Shown: positions 6,515 through 9,064 of the stretch, in pieces | Numbering within the stretch: the first letter of the stretch is position 1 | Layout of the letters: every line of letters starts with the position of its first letter | Assembly: GCA_016302165.1 (NCBI GenBank) | Contig: JAEDOD010000076.1 | Location: 1 to 9,064 of the forward strand | Source: Sphaerochaetaceae bacterium | GTDB taxonomy: Bacteria > Spirochaetota > Spirochaetia > Sphaerochaetales > Sphaerochaetaceae | Direction: 5' to 3' | DNA: 9,064 bases | Notes under the pieces: generated by a model | The model's input: only the letters and a program-made list of their open reading frames with translations | What the model was told of the DNA's origin: nothing | The model's database searches: none | Made by a program: the position numbers and the translations under genes

Positions 6515-7174
6515 ATGAAAAAGATCACACTGATCCATACTGTCAGAAGCATCTATGACTCTTTTCCCTCCACGCTGGAGGAAGCCATGGGCGAGAAGAT
6601 CGAAATGACCAATGTGGTAGACGAGATTCTTGTATCCAATACCAACAAAAAAGGGTGTTTTAATGACTGGAACAGGGAGAGGCTGTTGGCAGATCTCCGT
6701 GTTGCAGAGGAAGAGGATAGCGATCTGGTGGTAGTGACCTGTTCATCCCTTACCCCTTATGTCCTGGAGGCTCAAGACAAAGTCAGGAAGCCTATAGTCA
6801 CCATAGACTGCGCCATGTGCAGGAAGGCTGCAGAGATAGGTGAAAGAATTATGGTGCTGGCAACAGCTCCCACAACAGTAGGTCCTACTGTCGGTAGAAT
6901 CAATGGGGAACTGGAGAGAATGGGAAAGAAGGCTGAAGTGGTATCCTTCCTCCGAACAGATGCCATGGATGCACTGAAGAAAGGAGACGTTGAAACCCAC
7001 GATATCATTCTTGGAGAGGAAGCTTCAAAGCATCCTGGTTTTGACACTATAGTCCTGGCTCAGGCCAGTATGGCCTCTGCTCAAAAGAAGGTGGAGGAGG
7101 CCACAGGAAGCACTGTCCTTACTTCTCCTTCCTCATGTATTGAAGAGGTAAAGGCTTTCTATGGAAAGAAATGA
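6515..7174 (+). CDS. Asp/Glu/hydantoin racemase superfamily protein, single canonical active-site cysteine
   Basis: 219 residues, the normal size for this two-domain superfamily (aspartate, glutamate and hydantoin racemases, maleate isomerase, arylmalonate decarboxylase). The first catalytic-cysteine motif is seen as VVTCSSLTP (73-81, C76). Where racemases carry the second cysteine (GCT or GCA motif) this protein reads VLAQASMA (180-187), with Q183 in the cysteine position. Other cysteines are C48, C99, C102 and C208. A two-base racemisation is therefore doubtful; a one-cysteine isomerase, decarboxylase or lyase reaction is possible. The start is fixed by AAAAGGAG six bases upstream. The end overlaps the next gene by 14 bases. 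It probably acts on the imported acid or a pathway intermediate. The superfamily is clear; the reaction is not. Confidence 0.8.
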   Translation: MKKITLIHTVRSIYDSFPSTLEEAMGEKIEMTNVVDEILVSNTNKKGCFNDWNRERLLADLRVAEEEDSDLVVVTCSSLTPYVLEAQDKVRKPIVTIDCAMCRKAAEIGERIMVLATAPTTVGPTVGRINGELERMGKKAEVVSFLRTDAMDALKKGDVETHDIILGEEASKHPGFDTIVLAQASMASAQKKVEEATGSTVLTSPSSCIEEVKAFYGKK

Positions 7175-8123
7175 TCAAAGATTGAAAATTGCCTTCGGTA
7201 CCTGGTCCATAGGTGGAGGAGACAGCTGGGGCCCAAACGATGAGAAAGAGTCTCTCAGAGCTCTTTCTGCAGCCCTAGACTATGGATTCACTTATTTCGA
7301 TACAGCTCCAGCCTATGGAAACGGTCTTTCTGAAACCCTTCTTTCCAAGGTTCTTCCTCCCGTAAGGGATAAGGTGATTATAGCCACTAAGTGTGGTCTT
7401 GAATGGGGAGAAGACGGCTCTATGCTCCATAAGGAGCGAGATGGGGTCAAGGTATGGCGAAATCTGAAGCCTCAGGCAATCAGACGGCAGACGGAAGCTT
7501 CCCTTAGACGCCTCTGTACAGATTACATAGATATTCTTCTCACCCATTGGCAGTGCCCTGTGGATTCCATTGAAGAGACAGTGGAGACGCTGGAGGCGCT
7601 GAAGAAGGAAGGGAAGATAAGAGCGTGGGGAAGCTGCAACAATACTCCTCTTTCTCTGGAAGGCTACTTTAAGGGAGAAGGAAGACCTGTCCTTTTCCAG
7701 GAAAGATGGAGCCTCCTTGAAGAGAAGAATAAGGATATTCTCCGCTTTGCAGAGGAGAAGGGAGTTCTTTTCCAGGCCTACTCCTCTATGGAACGTGGTC
7801 TCCTTACAGGAAAGGTTGTTCCTGGAGGAGAGATAGTTGGATCAGCAAAGAGAAGTGATCCCTGGTTCAGAAAGGAGAACATTGAGAAGGTGAATAAAGC
7901 TCTTCTGCCTTTGAAGAGAATTGCTCAAGACTGCTCCATTCCTCTTCAGGTCCTTCTTTCCGCCTATGCTTTATCCCTTTCTCCTTCCATGAGTCTGGTC
8001 ATAGGGGCCAGGAAGGTGGAGCAGGTAAAGGAAAATGCACTTCTTCTTGACTTCAGAATCAGTGATGAAATAAAAAGAGAAGTAGAAAGATTGTGGGTGA
8101 AACCACTGAAGGAAGAAATATGA
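7161..8123 (+). CDS. Aldo/keto reductase, resembling the IolS/YhdN (AKR11) group
   Basis: 320 residues, a full-length (beta/alpha)8 NAD(P)H oxidoreductase. The catalytic tetrad is complete: D47 (YFDTAPAYG), Y52, K77 (IIATKCGLEW) and H129 (LLTHWQ). The cofactor phosphate-binding block is LVIGARKVEQVKEN (279-292). The N-terminal GTWSIGGGDSWGPNDEKES (13-31) is like the AKR11 proteins of Bacillus, for which sugar or inositol-related substrates are suspected. The ATG at 7161 has AAGG six bases upstream, inside the previous gene's last codons, and the 14-base overlap suggests coupled translation. In this operon it would interconvert a carbonyl and an alcohol on the carbon skeleton. The subgroup assignment is from general resemblance only. 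Confidence 0.9.
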   Translation: MERNDQRLKIAFGTWSIGGGDSWGPNDEKESLRALSAALDYGFTYFDTAPAYGNGLSETLLSKVLPPVRDKVIIATKCGLEWGEDGSMLHKERDGVKVWRNLKPQAIRRQTEASLRRLCTDYIDILLTHWQCPVDSIEETVETLEALKKEGKIRAWGSCNNTPLSLEGYFKGEGRPVLFQERWSLLEEKNKDILRFAEEKGVLFQAYSSMERGLLTGKVVPGGEIVGSAKRSDPWFRKENIEKVNKALLPLKRIAQDCSIPLQVLLSAYALSLSPSMSLVIGARKVEQVKENALLLDFRISDEIKREVERLWVKPLKEEI

Positions 8124-8974
8124 TTAGACGTAGCGTTGTACTTTCCGCCATTGTTCCCCAGAGTGCAACAGATAGCAGAGTGCTTTCTGATGCTCTATCG
8201 ATTCTTGAAAAGACCAGGACAGATACCATTGAGCTTTACACTCCATTTGATATGGCAAAGGAAATGGGAAAGGTCATAGAAGATAGCTCCATAGACTGTG
8301 ATGTATATCCAATTGCTGGAGTTCAGAAAACCCAGGGCTATAGTCTCTGTGATCTGGATGAAAAAAAGCGCCAGGAAGCCCTTACCCTGGTAAAGAGAGC
8401 CATTGAAAGCGCCCGTATTCTTGGAGCAGGGAAGGTGCTGATCACTACTGGTAGATATCCAGGAAAAGAAGAGGAGAGGAAGGCCTTGGATCTTTTCATT
8501 GATAGTGCGCTCATTCTCTCTAAGGAAGCTGAAAACATGGAAATCGTCCTGGAGACAGGAGATCGGACTGTTGATGCCAGACAGCTTCTTGGTCCTACAG
8601 ATCTATCCCTGGAAATAACACAAGAAATCCGTAGAAGCTGCCCAAACTTCTTTCTTACTCTTGATACAAGCCATCTTGCCCAGCTGGGAGAGGAAGTTGA
8701 GCTGTCTCTTGAAAAGGGAATCAAGTTCTCTGATCATGTACACTTTGCTTCCTGTATTCTCAAGGAAGGTCACCCTCTATATGGTGATAAGCATCCTCAT
8801 TTCTCAGATGTGGACAATGCTTTGACTGGCGATAGACTTGAGAGGATTTTCCGTACTGTATCCTCTTGGGGGGAGGAGAAGGACATTCTCTGTGGCCATG
8901 AGGTAATTGATAGGACAGGAGAGAGACTTGGAAGCCTTGAAAGGGCAATAGCTGAAGCACCCTGGTTCTTCTGA
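8120..8974 (+). CDS. Sugar phosphate isomerase/epimerase family (xylose-isomerase-like TIM barrel)
   Basis: 284 residues from the ATG at 8120, which forms a 4-base ATGA overlap with the preceding stop and has AAGGAAG (8109-8115) five bases upstream. A longer frame from a GTG at 8093 exists but has no comparable ribosome site, so I reject it. The metal site expected for the tagatose/psicose epimerase-like family is complete: E145 (IVLETGD), D182 with H185 (LDTSHL), H208 (DHVHFAS) and E261 (GHEVID). H225 and H227 in KHPHFSD are likely second-shell residues. Such enzymes isomerise or epimerise ketoses, sugar acids or hydroxypyruvate-like compounds through a metal-bound enediolate. Last gene of the operon, followed by a hairpin. 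Substrate not predictable. Confidence 0.88.
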   Translation: MIRRSVVLSAIVPQSATDSRVLSDALSILEKTRTDTIELYTPFDMAKEMGKVIEDSSIDCDVYPIAGVQKTQGYSLCDLDEKKRQEALTLVKRAIESARILGAGKVLITTGRYPGKEEERKALDLFIDSALILSKEAENMEIVLETGDRTVDARQLLGPTDLSLEITQEIRRSCPNFFLTLDTSHLAQLGEEVELSLEKGIKFSDHVHFASCILKEGHPLYGDKHPHFSDVDNALTGDRLERIFRTVSSWGEEKDILCGHEVIDRTGERLGSLERAIAEAPWFF

Positions 8975-8996
8975 TCTTCCTTTCCCAAATAACTGT

Positions 8997-9024
8997 GATG
9001 CCCGCCCATACAAAAGCGGGCATC
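8997..9024. terminator. Hairpin ending the operon (possibly bidirectional)
   Basis: GATGCCCGC (8997-9005) pairs perfectly with GCGGGCATC (9016-9024), a 9-bp stem with a 10-base loop, 22 bases after the last stop codon. The plus-strand tail TTACATT is only moderately T-rich, and there is no T-run on the minus-strand side either, so termination may be incomplete or Rho-assisted. Position and stem quality support the call. Confidence 0.65.
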
Positions 9025-9064
9025 TTACATTCCTGTCTCCATATGCCGGAGCCCAGTAATGGAA
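9025..9064 (-). CDS. Possible 3' end of a convergent gene (tentative, partial)
   Basis: On the minus strand one frame from the window edge reads SITGLRHMETGM and then stops at TAA (9027-9025), immediately next to the hairpin arm. A stop abutting a shared terminator is the usual geometry of convergent genes. Twelve codons are far too few to judge coding character, and no product can be suggested. It may equally be non-coding. Confidence 0.2.
   Translation of the reverse strand, partial: SITGLRHMETGM

Noticed and set aside
8093..8119. GTG start adding nine residues to the epimerase
   Set aside because: It has no good ribosome site and overlaps the AKR gene by 31 bases. The ATG at 8120 has AAGGAAG at proper spacing and a 4-base ATGA overlap.
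1..9064. CRISPR array, tRNA or rRNA, insertion sequence or prophage traces
   Set aside because: No regularly spaced repeats, no cloverleaf or rRNA signature sequences, no transposase or integrase frames and no terminal repeats were seen.

Overview
The window reads as one bacterial catabolic locus: an enhancer-binding regulator followed by a tight seven-gene operon on the same strand that imports and breaks down an organic acid or acid sugar. The host is not identifiable with certainty. The moderate base composition, the AGGAG ribosome sites, the sigma-54 machinery and the solute-binding protein start (a short signal peptide ending LFANGTEE) resemble gut-type spirochaetes of the Treponema/Sphaerochaeta kind. 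That placement is a low-confidence inference; a Bacillota or other anaerobe is possible.

Layout. Positions 1-53 hold the first 17 codons of a divergent gene on the minus strand (signal-peptide-like, with a clear ribosome site). Positions 54-310 are non-coding and carry a 9-bp inverted repeat and an extended -10 promoter whose predicted start is the A of the next gene's ATG, implying a leaderless mRNA. Positions 311-2167 encode a PrpR-type sigma-54 activator (PrpR_N sensor, PAS, AAA+, Fis-type HTH). The 258-bp gap 2168-2425 is a dense control region: seven TGAAAC/GTTTCA half-sites, a perfect 12-bp palindrome of GntR/FCD type, and a -24/-12 promoter about 23 nt upstream of the operon's translation start.

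Operon. The order is a divergent PdxA-family metal-dependent dehydrogenase (2426), the small, large and binding-protein subunits of a tripartite tricarboxylate (TTT/Tct) transporter (3438, 3927, 5481), a perfect GC hairpin (6474-6490), an Asp/Glu-racemase-superfamily protein lacking the usual second cysteine (6515), an aldo/keto reductase with an intact catalytic tetrad (7161), and a xylose-isomerase-like TIM-barrel epimerase with an intact metal site (8120). A 9-bp-stem hairpin at 8997-9024 probably ends the unit. A possible convergent gene ends right after it.

How they work together (inference). The activator senses a small molecule, probably the substrate or an early intermediate, and switches on the sigma-54 promoter. 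The binding protein and Tct channel import a carboxylate. The four enzymes (racemase/isomerase-like, epimerase, AKR and PdxA-like oxidative decarboxylase) convert it toward central metabolism. Loci that pair a PdxA2 enzyme with TTT or other transporters for four-carbon acid sugars normally carry a DUF1537 kinase. None is present here, and the PdxA-like enzyme has lost four of the five substrate-contact residues known in E. coli PdxA while keeping all three metal ligands. The best candidate for something undescribed is therefore a kinase-free pathway for a non-phosphorylated hydroxy-acid.
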